A stretch of DNA of 64,000 nucleotides, taken from NCBI RefSeq assembly GCF_905475345.1, contig NC_066586.1:5359400-5423399 (forward strand), read 5' to 3'. The notes under the pieces were generated by a model. That model had not been told where the DNA came from. It made no database searches and saw only the letters and a list, made by a program, of their open reading frames with translations. Positions 27,267 to 39,038 of the stretch are shown here, one piece after another; positions within the stretch are counted from its first letter, which is position 1; each line of letters starts with the position of its first letter. The stretch is from Vespula vulgaris (taxonomy: Eukaryota; Arthropoda; Insecta; Hymenoptera; Vespidae). The translations under genes were made by a program, and so were the position numbers.

Positions 27267-27282
27267 TGACTCAACCGAGTCA
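27267..27282. promoter_or_regulatory. AP-1-like inverted repeat
   Basis: TGACTC-AACC-GAGTCA is a perfect 6-bp inverted repeat, and its left half extends to a full AP-1/TRE site TGACTCA. It sits in a 200-bp repeat-poor, GC-richer patch. Binding by Jun/Fos-type or Maf-type bZIP proteins is inferred from the motif only. Confidence 0.3.
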
Positions 27283-27663
27283 GTAACCTTCCGTTAGCCC
27301 TGCTTTAGACCACTTTTCCATCTCTCGCTTACTCCCTACTCTCTACGAGACAGTTATTTGCTCGATGTCTTATTTCGAGAACGTTCTAAAGTAAACGAGT
27401 AAATCGAACGAAGAGAGAGAGAGAGAGAAACGAGAGAGACGAACAAGATCGAAAGCCGTCGATATTAATGAGACCGAGTTCAACTTCAGCTCCTGAAAAC
27501 CGTCTGATTTACGGCCTTGGTTGGCTCCGTGATACTGTTACGTATCAACGTGTCTTACAGAGACAGGGAAGTAATAACCCTTTTCCAACTCGGTCTCTTT
27601 CACTCGCGTATATACATATATCGTCGTCAACGCAAGGCGCGTGCACACCGTCGTACAAACCGC

Positions 27664-27719
27664 TACTATTACTATTACTATTACTATTACTATTACTATT
27701 ACTATTACTATTACTACTA
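27664..27719. repeat. (ACTATT)n hexanucleotide array
   Basis: About nine nearly perfect units. Confidence 0.95.
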
Positions 27720-29617
27720 CGAGCAAACACATCATATAACACCGCACCTCACCACCGTTAGACTCGACGAACTAGATCGACTTTCTTGTAACTTTGCGTG
27801 TTCTCCGACCATTCTCGATATATGTGTATATATATATATATATGTATGTACATATGTATGTATGTATGCATGTATGTATGTACGTATTTGCCAATCGCCA
27901 TCGAGCCTGTCCTCGTTAACTTTCCTCCTGCGTATATATTATCGGTATGTCGACGCTCGTAAATCATACTTCATTATTTTACAGGTTTAAGAAGATTTTC
28001 GGTGTCGAATGACGCCTTTGGTCAGGATCATTATTAGCCTATTTAACCCGAATCGTATCTTTCCCAAAGTGAAAGATTGTTACTAGAGAAAGAAATTATA
28101 CAATGGTCTTTATGACTTTTCAAATGTACCAGCGAATAAATAACCAATAGGACAATGAGTATGACACTCATATCGGATAATAAATCTTACCGTAAATCCA
28201 AACGATATTGTCGGAGGTTGAACGACTCCAACAAAGATTATCACATCCTTGAGAGAGCTCAGCAGCTCCGTAGCAACAGGGCCCTTTTGTATGCGAAGAA
28301 CTGTTGGGCTGCGTTCGAAGGCATGCGGAATATGCCATGGAATTTCAAGCGGGCCCAACGGCCGGACGTTGAATCATGTCGGGCGTGAACGCGCGCCTCG
28401 ATCTTCGACGAATCATGCCCAAGTGAGTCAGCCGCTATCGCCTATCTTTTGTAATTTGCCATTGGGACCGTTTCTAAAAGATTCGATCTTAATATTTTTA
28501 ATTCAAGGCCGGATCGATTTATTCTTTCAGATAATTTATAAACAATTGATTATTTAGTTTTGACAAAGTAATCGATTGATTTTGTTACACGTTCATTTTT
28601 AAACGATTTCTCATGTTTACATAAAAAGAAAAAGAAAAGAGAAATAAATAAATAAAATAATACAAAGAATGTTCGAAGGAATTCGAATTAGAAGGATTAA
28701 ACCAGACGCGGATAAGCCAGCGGTTACGCAATTCAAATGCATTATATCCGGCTAAGAAGGTAATGTTTAGAAAATACGCTTCCGATAGAACGGTAAGTCT
28801 TCTTAAGTTAAAGTAGTGGAGCAGCGGGTTATTCGAAGACGAAGTCTCGAGATAATCGAGGCACGGCAGGCCGTACCGATAAATCAAGCCATTCGTAAAC
28901 CTGCTTTTCCACGATTACCACGAAGAAGTCCTTTCGTAAAGGCGTATACGAGAAGAGAAGGCCGTACGACGGCAGGCCGTTGCACGTGAGCGAACGGATA
29001 ATTGCAGTTACGTTAGCGACGTTATACGAGAGCCGTGTGCCGATGATATATCGTCGCGTGAAAGGGACCCTTCGGCTAATCATACCGAGAGAGTATAGTA
29101 TATACCGTTACTCTCGAAAACGAACGCGCTTCAAGATCGAGGATATGGAAACATTTTCATCGGTCGATTCAGCTCGGTCACTCCTTCGTTCCTCCTTATC
29201 CACTCCTTTCCCTGTCCCCTTCATCCTCCCTTCCTGCTTCGTCGTCGCGTTTAATCGAAAATCGATCGAAGTCTTCTACGGGACACAAAGAGAAAATTAT
29301 TCTGGGCGTTCTACCAAGGTATTATCAAAGTCAATTAAGATTAAAATCTGTTCCCGCTTTCAGAGTCGACGTGGTGTGACCTCCTCTTTGAAAATGCCAC
29401 ACACCGTTTCCCGTACTTATCGGCTTGCGTTTTCGCACGAATCGGCAAGATCTGAAGAGTATGCGAAGGAGGAGGATCGTCGACATGGGTCCAGAACGCG
29501 TTGGACGAGACATGGACGCGAGGTATCTTCGCTCAACTGGGCCCCCCCGTTCGTTGAGGAGACCTACTTTGCACATGGCCTACTTGCGGAAGACCGACGG
29601 TCACGCGAGAAGCCAAC

Positions 29618-29655
29618 AGCAGCAGCAGCAGCAATAGCAGCAGCAGCAGCAGCAA
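29618..29655. repeat. (CAG)n trinucleotide array
   Basis: About 12 CAG units interrupted by one AATAG. In the polyglutamine frame the interruption is a stop codon, which argues against a polyglutamine product. In the Drak transcript it reads as CUG. Confidence 0.95.
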
Positions 29656-30192
29656 TGAGCCGACATGTGTCTCTCGTAAAAGAGCAAGCTTCGAGAGTGG
29701 AAAGATGGCAACGAGAGAGTCGTGTCTCTTTCTTTCTTTCTTTCGTTCTTTCTTTCTTTCTTTATCGAGTCAGCGAAAGAGAGAAAGAGAGAGAGAGAGA
29801 GATGTCGGATGAGCTAAATTCCTTAGCGCTCCGGAGGCTTAGACCGGTGTCTCTCAAACTCGAGGATATCACCGAAAATAACTTTCGGTCGTATACCAAG
29901 ATATAGAGTTCTCTAAATCTAGGACTTTTACTACGATCTTCTCTGTATATCTATTTTAACCTAAAATAAGTAACGGACCCTTCTACTTCTATTTGTACAT
30001 TCTAATAACCATACATTCATCAGAGCAATAGGATTAAACGTAAATATATATGTACGGACATACGTACCTACGTATTTATATAAACAATCGTTTATAAGGT
30101 TAAAAGTTATTCCGAGAAAGAGAATAATGTGTCTGGTGCAACTCGAGAGGTACAATTATTCATATCGGCACGATTGTCTCGCGATGCTACCG

Positions 30193-30193
<1 letters not shown>

Positions 30194-30241
<48 letters not shown>
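30194..30241. repeat. (CT)n microsatellite
   Basis: About 23 uninterrupted CT units. Confidence 0.95.
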
Positions 30242-30242
<1 letters not shown>

Positions 30243-32114
30243 GGTCTGCATTCACGAGGAAGCTAAGGAACGCGAAGAAGGACGCTCGCTCGCAAGAGAG
30301 ACGACGAGTCGCGTGAGACGGCGCGTCCTCGGCTCGGTGTCGCGACGATGGGGGACCCAGAGACCTGAATAGCCGTAGCCGGAGGGCCCGATGGGGCAGA
30401 GTAACGGTCCACGGATGAAGGTTAGCCGCGTTATCCACAAGCCGAGATGTGCCGAGCAAGATCGAAAGATCGAGGAACCCGATCATCGTTCAACGATCGA
30501 ATTCTTATACCGTGTCCTTCGACCTTCGCACGAAATGTAGTAATAAAGAGAGAAAGAGAAAGACAGAGATAGACAGACAGACAGACAGAGAGAGAGAGAG
30601 AGAGATCGGTCTCTCTCTGAGACTTTCTCGTGCCACACCTAATCGCAATACCAAGGCTATAAAATCAATAGACGATATTTTTCAAAACCTTTCGAGATTA
30701 TTCTACGATCAAACACTACTACGTCGGAATGAAAGAAACGAGAAAATATTGAAAAGCAAGCGATCTCGCTCCTCCCTTCTAATCTCGCCCCTCTCTTCTC
30801 TATCGTGGTTTAAGAACTTTACAAAGAGGGAAACGAGAATCGTCGGGTTTTAGAGTAAAGACAGGATTTGGTAAACATCGAGATACAGAACGGAGGCAGG
30901 AAGAAGACTACGGTGGATTCGTTCGCGGAAAAGGTACTTTTTCAGCGAAATTCCAGAGGGATTACTCATGACGTCGGGCGAACGAATGGACGGATGCGAG
31001 CAAAAGCTTCTTCTTTTTTTTTTCTTTTTTTCTCTCTTGGTCTTTTGCTCTTTCTCTTTGCCGGGTGGGGATTCGGGGTCCTTTCAGGTAAAAAGAGAGA
31101 GAGAGAGAGAGAGCGACGTTCCGCTAGCCGTTTGTACCGACAAAAGGTGAAACCCATCACGAGAGATTTGTTCGTAGGAATGCGTTCCATGAACCGCGAA
31201 GGACGCAAAGACCCAAGTAAAAGCTGCTTTTACGGGGCGCTTGAAAAATTCTTAGAGACCGTTTGCCACCGTTAGTTAGAAAAATTCATCCCTACCGCAA
31301 AGCAAAAGTTCGCGTGGCTTTCGCAGAGAGTTTTGTAAAACCGGTTGATCACGGACATTACATACAAGACTTTCGAGTCGCGCTGCACCCAAATGATAAT
31401 AACGTTGTATCATGTCCTAGTAGATGCGAAGAGTAGAAAAATCGAGAGTTACGATCGAATGCACTCTCCTATCTTCCAATGGCATTATCAACGTAGCCAT
31501 CTCTTTTTCTCTCTTTCTCTCTTTCTCTTTTTTTCTCTCTCTTCTTTTTTTCTTTCGCGAGGATGGGATAATTTACTGTGCCGAGAGAGGACGAGGACGG
31601 GTCACGAAACTCGTTTCGTTTTATTACCAGTCACTGGGTGCTCTGTATCGACCATTTCCCGCGGTGCCGTTCCACACTAACGTCCTTTATTATATTCTCC
31701 TTCCTTTTGCTCCGAACACGTCGAGCAACGACAACCAACCAACCAACCAACCAACCGGACCCCGGAGGGCCACACGAAACGCACGAATTTTGGCGCGATC
31801 CAATGAAGCATAAACTCGAATCGAAGTAGAAACTCGATTTCAACGTAGTCTTTCACATTCGATTTTCGATCGATAAGATTAACCAAAAAAAAAAAAAAAA
31901 AAAGAGAGAAAAGAGAAAAGAAAAAAAAGAAAGAAAGAAAACGAAATATATTCGATTATAAAAGTAGGTATACTTTACGTTCCCCTCATCGAAATCTCTC
32001 TTTTTCTCTCTTTCTTTCATTGGAACGCATGTAGATATTATGTACACAAGTAGAGAGAAAGAGAGAAGTTTCGAGGTATCGAGGTGAGTAATAGAAAAGG
32101 AATTTTTCTTAAAA

Positions 32115-32158
32115 GAGACGACGAGACGAGACGAGACGAGACGAGACGAGACGAGACG
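32115..32158. repeat. (GAGAC)n pentanucleotide array
   Basis: About eight ACGAG units, degenerating to ACGCG at the right end. Confidence 0.9.
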
Positions 32159-33302
32159 CGACGCGTCCTGTGGCGAACTCGAGTGTTATCGTCCGAAGCA
32201 GTTAGAACCGGTTATCTCGGACATGTAACGTACTACGTCCTTAAGGCTAACTCGATAAGTCCAGAGATTGTGGTTCAAGGTCCAACGTGGAACACCAAAG
32301 GAATTCCTCCATCCTGGCTTTGACAGCTGTCGCACGATAGCTACGACGACGACGTTGCCTCCTCGCACGAAGGTATCGACCATCTTTGGTCGTTAGCTGC
32401 CGACTGAAGGAAGGAGTAAAGAAGGATGTTCTTTCCTCCAATACTATCGAGAAACATACATACGTATATCTATATATATATATATACATACATACATATC
32501 AGGAAAAAATTTTACGAGAGCACCCTGTCGTTTCTTCGACGCCTTCGAGTCTCCTGCGACATTAAAAAAATCTGCGAACGACATTGACGGCCATTTTCTA
32601 CTGTATCGTATTCCTTCGACATTTTTCCTCTTATTTCTTTTTCCGACCCGAGAAAACAACTTCTTCACTCTTCGCTGTTCCAAATCTATTTTTTCTTTTT
32701 TATAACGAAATTTTTCACGGGAAAGAAACGGGAAAAAAGAAAAAGGAAAAAAAAAGAAAGAAGAAAAAGAACAAGAAAGGAAAAAGCGAAAAAGAAATCT
32801 TGTATTCTTCTCCGCTTGTAAGCCCATACAAGTAAGTTCGCGAAACTACCACGGAAGCAAACACTTGAATGGTGCTCCTGTTCTAGAGAGGCTTACGTAG
32901 CGCTCGTAATAAAAGGGGGAATCGGGAAAGAGGGTCGCGTTCTTCTTGAGAAGAAAGGGTGCAAAGGCCGTCTTCGAATAAGTCTCTGTAAGTTTCTCTA
33001 AGAGAAAGGAAGAGAGAAAAAGAGAGAGAGAAAGAGAGAGAGAGAGAGGGTGAGAAGAAGGATGAAGAAGGAGAGGAATAGGGACGATAAAACCGCAAAA
33101 AGTGTTTTTCCTTCTGGAGCATTTCTCTCTCTCTCTCTCTCTCTCTTTCTTTCTCAAGAGAGAAGAGAAAGAGAGACAGAGGAAAAGAGAGTACTGGCGC
33201 CAGCGCTAATGCAAGACGCTCGCTCTCGAGGAATGCACTCGCGCGCACGCTCGTCTCGCGTCCCATCCAGTGCCCGAGAATGAATATATTCGTATCCGTG
33301 CT

Positions 33303-33430
33303 ATCTCTATCTCTTTCTCTTTCTCTTTCTTCTTCTCTTTCTCTTTCTCTTTCTCTCTAGGCTCGTCGACGAATCTGGAAGCGAGCCTAGGTTTTAGAGA
33401 CAGAGAGAAAGAGAAAGAGAGAGAGAGAAC
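33303..33430. repeat. Long imperfect hairpin with CT and GA arms
   Basis: A perfect 9-bp core stem (CTAGGCTCG at 33357-33365 with CGAGCCTAG at 33382-33390, 16-nt loop) is flanked by a CTTT-rich left arm and a GAAA-rich right arm. These can pair further with small internal bulges, for a possible stem of about 50 bp. Confidence 0.65.
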
Positions 33431-33659
33431 GGTAACGCGGTAGAGGGAAGCGGCGACTAACGACCGCGATCCGAATCCTTCGATCTTTAATTTTAGAGCA
33501 CACGATCGATATTACCTTTCGCTGCATCTAAATTCGTCCATGAGATCTAAACCCTTCCTAACCGCTGTTCTTTTCTAATCGGCTCTCTTAAGCCGATCGA
33601 AGCTCCAATCGATGAAGAAGCTATTAATAGATCGTCTCTCTCTTTTTTCTCTTTCTTTC

Positions 33660-33660
33660 G

Positions 33661-33735
<75 letters not shown>

Positions 33736-33752
33736 ATCTATGTATCTATCTC
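33660..33752. repeat. (ATCT)n / GATA-type array
   Basis: About 19 perfect ATCT units to 33735, then degenerate units. On the coding strand it reads GATA, so many GATA-factor cores lie in tandem. Confidence 0.95.
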
Positions 33753-36700
33753 TTTTTTTCACTTTGTGAATTTATAGACATAGAAAGCGTACTTGAATCG
33801 ATCGAGTTGGTCCATTCGATCGAGGAGCTCTCTCATAAACGATCTCGATACTTTTCTCAGAGGGAAAAGAGCAATAAGGAGGAAACACAGCGGGATATCC
33901 AGGGTGTAATGTTTAGTCATCAAACAGGATATCCGAGTAAAATGCCAAAGACGAGAATAAACAAACTTGGCTAAAAATAACGTTCGGCAGTTTGTTCCCT
34001 CGCTCGAGAGAGCTGCCGTTCGGCGTTTCTCTCTCTTTCTCTTTCTCGTTCTCGTTCTCTCTCTCTCTCTCTCTCTATCTGTCTGTCTCTCTACGACCAG
34101 AACCACATCCGGAGCCCTTTTTGTTAATATGACGTTATAACGAGGAGCCAGCTTGGAAGCACGCGATCGATCGTTTCATCGAATATTCTCTTTCTTTTTC
34201 TGAAATTACAAACACACACACATGCACGCACATACAGATTTCATATTTTTCATTGGATTTTTTCTCCTTTAGTTTTATCGTAGTGGATAAAGGTATTTGA
34301 TTTCTTGCAATCGAGAGCAAAAAAGCAGAAGTGTCGTCGTAAGAAACGGAAGCAGGTTCGATCGAAAAGGCAAGGCGGATGGTGAAAGGCGGTAAAATTT
34401 CACTCCTTGATTCGTTTGAGATTCTTTCTTTCTCTCTCTTTCTTTTTCTCTTTCTCTCTATTTGTCTCTCTTTCTCTACCTTTTCCTCTCTTATCTGCCG
34501 CTGCGTTTATACGGCGATTTCGCGGCATTAAAACCGATCTCCGTGAGGTTTCACGGCGACAATGGCTACTGGTTTGGCTTCGCTTTTTAATCCGGTCGAT
34601 CCTCTTCCGATCGACGAGCGGTTAAGCGGTTTTGGTATCTAGGTTTCTAGAGCTACGACAAAAGGAAGCCTTCTCTTTCTTCTTTCCATTTTCTTCGATA
34701 ATGTAAGTAAGATACCGAATATATTTACAACTTTCCTTTACGATATATATCCTTCATCCTTAAAGATATTCATCGACATTACGATCGATCATTCTCGATC
34801 GCGTTAAATAAAAACGGAATAAAAGAAAAGAAAAGAAGAGAAAAAACGTTATATTCCAAACGACACTCGATCACGGAGTTATGCTAATGCACTCTCGCGC
34901 TCATCCAATCTTCTCTTCTTTCTATTCGATATAAACGAGAGTGATTTTATACAACTCACAAAAATTCCACGAGAAGGTCGTTGTATATATTCAGATGAAA
35001 AGACAAATAGAAAAAGATAGGAGACAGTGCGAGAGAGAGAGAGAGAGAGAACTTTAAAAATGTCAGGACTATCGCATAAACACCGTTTATAGTCGATTTC
35101 ATCGAGTACGAGCGATTCTGCGCCATGCGAACCGGTCTGACGCGTGTCTCGGCTGCATTCTTAAGCTTGATACCGCCCAAGTACAAATGCTATCGATGTT
35201 AGACGAGGAAAAAGTATTGGCTCTCTCTCGGCGTGTCCCTGTCGGATCGATGAAACGAAATTGATGGAATCGATGGATCGAGACTCGCGACCGTCCTGTA
35301 CGAACTTTGATCGATGACCATGCTTACATTGATCTGTGACTCCTCTATGTGGAAAAAGAAGAATAAAAAGTAAAAAAAAAGAAAAAAAAAAAAAGAAAAG
35401 GAAAAAAGAAAAAAAGATTTACTTACGCAGCTCGTTAATATTCCAAATATAACAAAACATTGCCTCGACGAAAATGACCAATAACAAAATGAAAAAAAGA
35501 AAGAAAGAACAAGTAACAAATATAAATAAATCTACGATATGACGTTTATCATATATGTACAATACATCTCTTAGACGCATATATATCCTTATAAAACGTT
35601 TGAGAAACTCCAACGAATATTTATTAAATATTACCCGATTAATGAAAGACAGTGAAAGAAAGAAAAAGAAAAGAGATAAAAAAAGAAAAGAAAAGAAAAA
35701 AAAAATAACAGAAAGAAAGACAGATATGTACGTACGTAAAACACGCCCGCGTGTAACGCACGCGCGTAGCTTCGTAATACCGTGAAATTCTCTCACGACA
35801 ATAAACGCCACCGCCGACGACACATCGTTGCGAGAGGACGACGAAGGGTACAGGGGAGGAACAAGGGTAGAGAAGACGAGGAGGACACGAAGTAGGGGAG
35901 GACAAGAGGAAAGGAGGAAAGGAGGAAGGGAGGAAGGGAGGAAGGGAGGAGGGCCACGCGCTCGTCCGGGACGCGGCTCGATCGAAGGTGAGCGCCCACG
36001 TGGCGCTTTCGAGGCTGCCTTTTAATGCTCGGTCGCGCGAACGCCGCGGCGTCTCTTCCTCCTCTTCTTCCTCCTCCTCCTCCTCCTCCTCCTCCTCCTG
36101 TTCCTCCTCCTCTTTTTCCTCTTTCTCCTCCTATGTCGTTGTCGCATGCTCGCGATGAAACAGCAACGACTCTTTGCGATGACACAATAGCTACGTTACA
36201 AAGGCCGTCAGAGAACAGCTTACGCAAGGACGCGAGGAAGGTAAAGAAGCTAGTAATATACGCGTAAGTAAATGTTTCTCTCTTGTCAAAGGATTATCGT
36301 AGATATCGTAGATATCGAAAGAATGATAAGTTGATATTCGTATCGATTGTTTTTCTCTGTTGCAATGTGTGATTACATATCAAGCGATTGAAGCGATAGA
36401 AAATATGTATTTCGAATTAACAAATTTATCTTTTTGCTCGTGTTGATTCCAGAATCGGATGAGTCGTTATTTATCGGATCGTCCGAATCGATGATTTATC
36501 TTGGAATTTGTAATATTTTACTTCTAAGGGAATAATATTCTATTCGAAATATCTTTTATGCGCGTTTGGGTTTTTATTGTGATAAAATCAAAAGTGTAAG
36601 AACGTTAGAATGTTTTAATTAAATTTGTAATATTTCCTTTCTCTTTTTTGTAAGAATAATTAACATTTTATCTGAATATTTCGGGCGAAAATTTGACGAT

Positions 36701-38097
36701 TAGAATGTGATCGACTTAAGAAATCGCCACATCGGACAGATCAAATCATGTCCCGTTCTACATCGTAACGATCTTGTGAAAATCTTTCAACATCCTTTGT
36801 CGTGGAAATAAAAAGAAGGATAAAACTGTACTTACGAGTCTTCGCATTAAAAGAGCCGATGTGCATAATAGACGAGAATAGGATAAGCGAACGGGTGTGC
36901 GCTCTTGTATCGCTTACCGGATTAATCGATTACGTCTATCGAATAAACCGAGTAAGCGCGACGTTACAAAAGATCGACGTATCTCCGGACGATCAGAGAA
37001 AGAGAGACAGAGAAAGAAAGAGAGAGAGAGAGAGAGAGATGCTAGTGCCGACGTCGATGTTGAACTGGGCAACGGCACGGATCCAGGCGTTTCAGGCGAG
37101 TTCACAGGCCGAGCGGAACGACGAAGCGTTTAAAACGGCGCCACGTCTGCGTCGACCTCCTCGACGAACGCGTTCCCTTCCGTTTCGTATCTCCAAAGCA
37201 GTTCTACTGTCTACATATCGAAAGAAAATCATGCTAACGCAATGCACGCGACTCCGCGGAGCCAAACTACTCCCCCGATAATTTATATTAATACATACTT
37301 GCAACTCCGAGTTGATCTCTGTCTTTCTACCGAACAAATAATACCAATAAATACAATATAATTATCAATTACATGGTAAAAAAGTAAATCGTTCGAAGAC
37401 AGTCGTACAAAGATATCCAAAAACATTTCTTTGTCTAAAGAGATATTTGTCTTATTTATCTAAAAAGAAACTTCATTGTTTTATCAGAGAAAGAGACAGA
37501 AAGAGAGAGAGGGACGCAAAACGCGATATATAATTTCATTAAAATAATCTCACAACGTCTCCGACCGAATATCCTCGTCCGAAGTACAAATTTGATATCA
37601 TCGTAATTCATTATCTCTTTTAGAGATCGAGAGCTCTGTTTAGATAATATAAGAACGTTAAGAAGACCGGACGACGATCGCGCGTAGAACGGGCTCGTAA
37701 ATCGCGCCACTTTCTAGGTAAATCGTCCGGTCTATCGTTCGACAATGCGGGAAGAAGAAGAAAAAAAAAGAAGAAAGAAAAAGAAAAAGAAAAAAGAAGA
37801 AGAGGAAAAAAAAGAACGGTTACCAGGCGTTTACCGGACGCGACCGAGCGTTAAATAGACGCCAAGCGTGTTCGTACGTTATACAACGTACGCGAAGAGT
37901 CTCTGATATTCGCGAACGAGAAAACTCTGTTAACACCATGGACCGTGAAAGTCTAGTATTAAGGTAGCCACACAGGTAGCGATTATCGAGACAGATACCC
38001 TCTCTTTTACTATACTCGGTAAGCGAAGGAAGGCTTACAGGCATGCGTTTGCTGCGGCTTTGAAAAGGAACAACGACGGGTTGGTCTCGTTGCGTCT

Positions 38098-38180
38098 AGA
38101 AGAAGAAGAAGAAGAAGAAGAAGAAGAAGAAGAAGAAGAAGAAGAACAAGAACAAGAAGAACAAGAAGAAATAGAAGAAC
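38098..38180. repeat. (GAA)n purine array
   Basis: GAA units with CAA variants towards the right. The Glu-rich frame is spurious. Confidence 0.9.
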
Positions 38181-38721
38181 AAGAAGAAGAAAGAAAGAGA
38201 GAGAAAGACGGAGACAAGTTAAATGGCGTTCCTTCTCATTGAGCACGATCGCGTAGTCCGCATCGTTGCCACCGTGTGCTGCTGTTCTCCATCGAGCTTG
38301 GACATCGAGTCGTTAGACTAGCCGGAAAGGTGAAGGGACGTTTGTCGCGTATAGGCGGGGGTGTCGTCGAAGGCCACCATTATAGAAATCTGGTCATCTC
38401 GAACGAACGAACGAACGAACGAACGAATGAGCGAGCGAACGAGCGAACGAGTAAGCGAGTCGGTACAAAGTATCATAAAATCAGACCCGCACGAGCCGAC
38501 GGACGAGGCAAGGACGACGCGTGGGTGGAGAAAGTGCTGCCTGCGTTTTTTTCCTCTCCTTTTGCATCCTTCTCACTCACTCGTATTCCGTCGTATTCCG
38601 TCGACGGAATCTCGATTAACTTGATCGTTTAAACGTCTTAAATTATTTCATTACGTGTATGTATATACATGTAATGTATTCATGTGTAGTTATGTATGTA
38701 TTATGTATATATCGTACTCAC

Positions 38722-38825
38722 CGGTATATAAATAAGTACTTGGATCAGATCAGATCGGATCGGATCGGATCGGATCGGATCGGATCGGATTGTATAGGGA
38801 ATATTCCGTTCAAAACGAGACTCAC
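38722..38825 (-). promoter_or_regulatory. Candidate recursive splice site with RS exon
   Basis: Seen on the minus strand: a branch-point-like tattaat, about 20 nt of pyrimidine-rich sequence, then ttttgtttcag abutting gtgagt at 38826/38825. A second donor, ccg/gtgagtacg, lies at 38722/38721. A first splice from exon 1 (CG) to this acceptor recreates a 5' splice site. If the 104-nt segment were retained instead, codons CGG TGA would give an immediate stop. Known: CAG/GTRAGT juxtaposition after a Y tract is the recursive-splice motif of long Drosophila introns. It lies 19.1 kb from exon 1 and 37.0 kb from exon 2. The (GGATC)n array lies inside the segment. Confidence 0.55.
38742..38790. repeat. 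(GGATC)n pentanucleotide array
   Basis: About nine GATC-containing units. It lies inside the candidate RS exon at 38722-38825. Confidence 0.95.
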
Positions 38826-39000
38826 CTGAAACAAAAGAGAAATAAACGAATAAATTAATATGAGTTTCGTATTCGAGAGTGAACGAAAGAGAAAGAAGAG
38901 AGGAAGAAAAAAAAGAGTCGAAAGGCGGATATCTCTCACTCTTTTTTATCCCTTCTTTTTCGATAATAAAATTCGATTTTACGACGTTTTCACGGTGTAT

Positions 39001-39038
39001 CTCTTTCTCTCTTTTTCGAGAGAGAGAGAGAGAAAGAG
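39001..39038. repeat. Snap-back CT/GA hairpin
   Basis: CTCTTTCTCTCT (39001-39012) and its exact reverse complement (39027-39038) form a 12-bp perfect stem with a 14-nt loop. Confidence 0.8.

Noticed and set aside
35793..36227. Gly/Arg-rich minus-strand frame
   Set aside because: Its Gly run comes from a CTC-type repeat at 36055-36130; no homology recognised.
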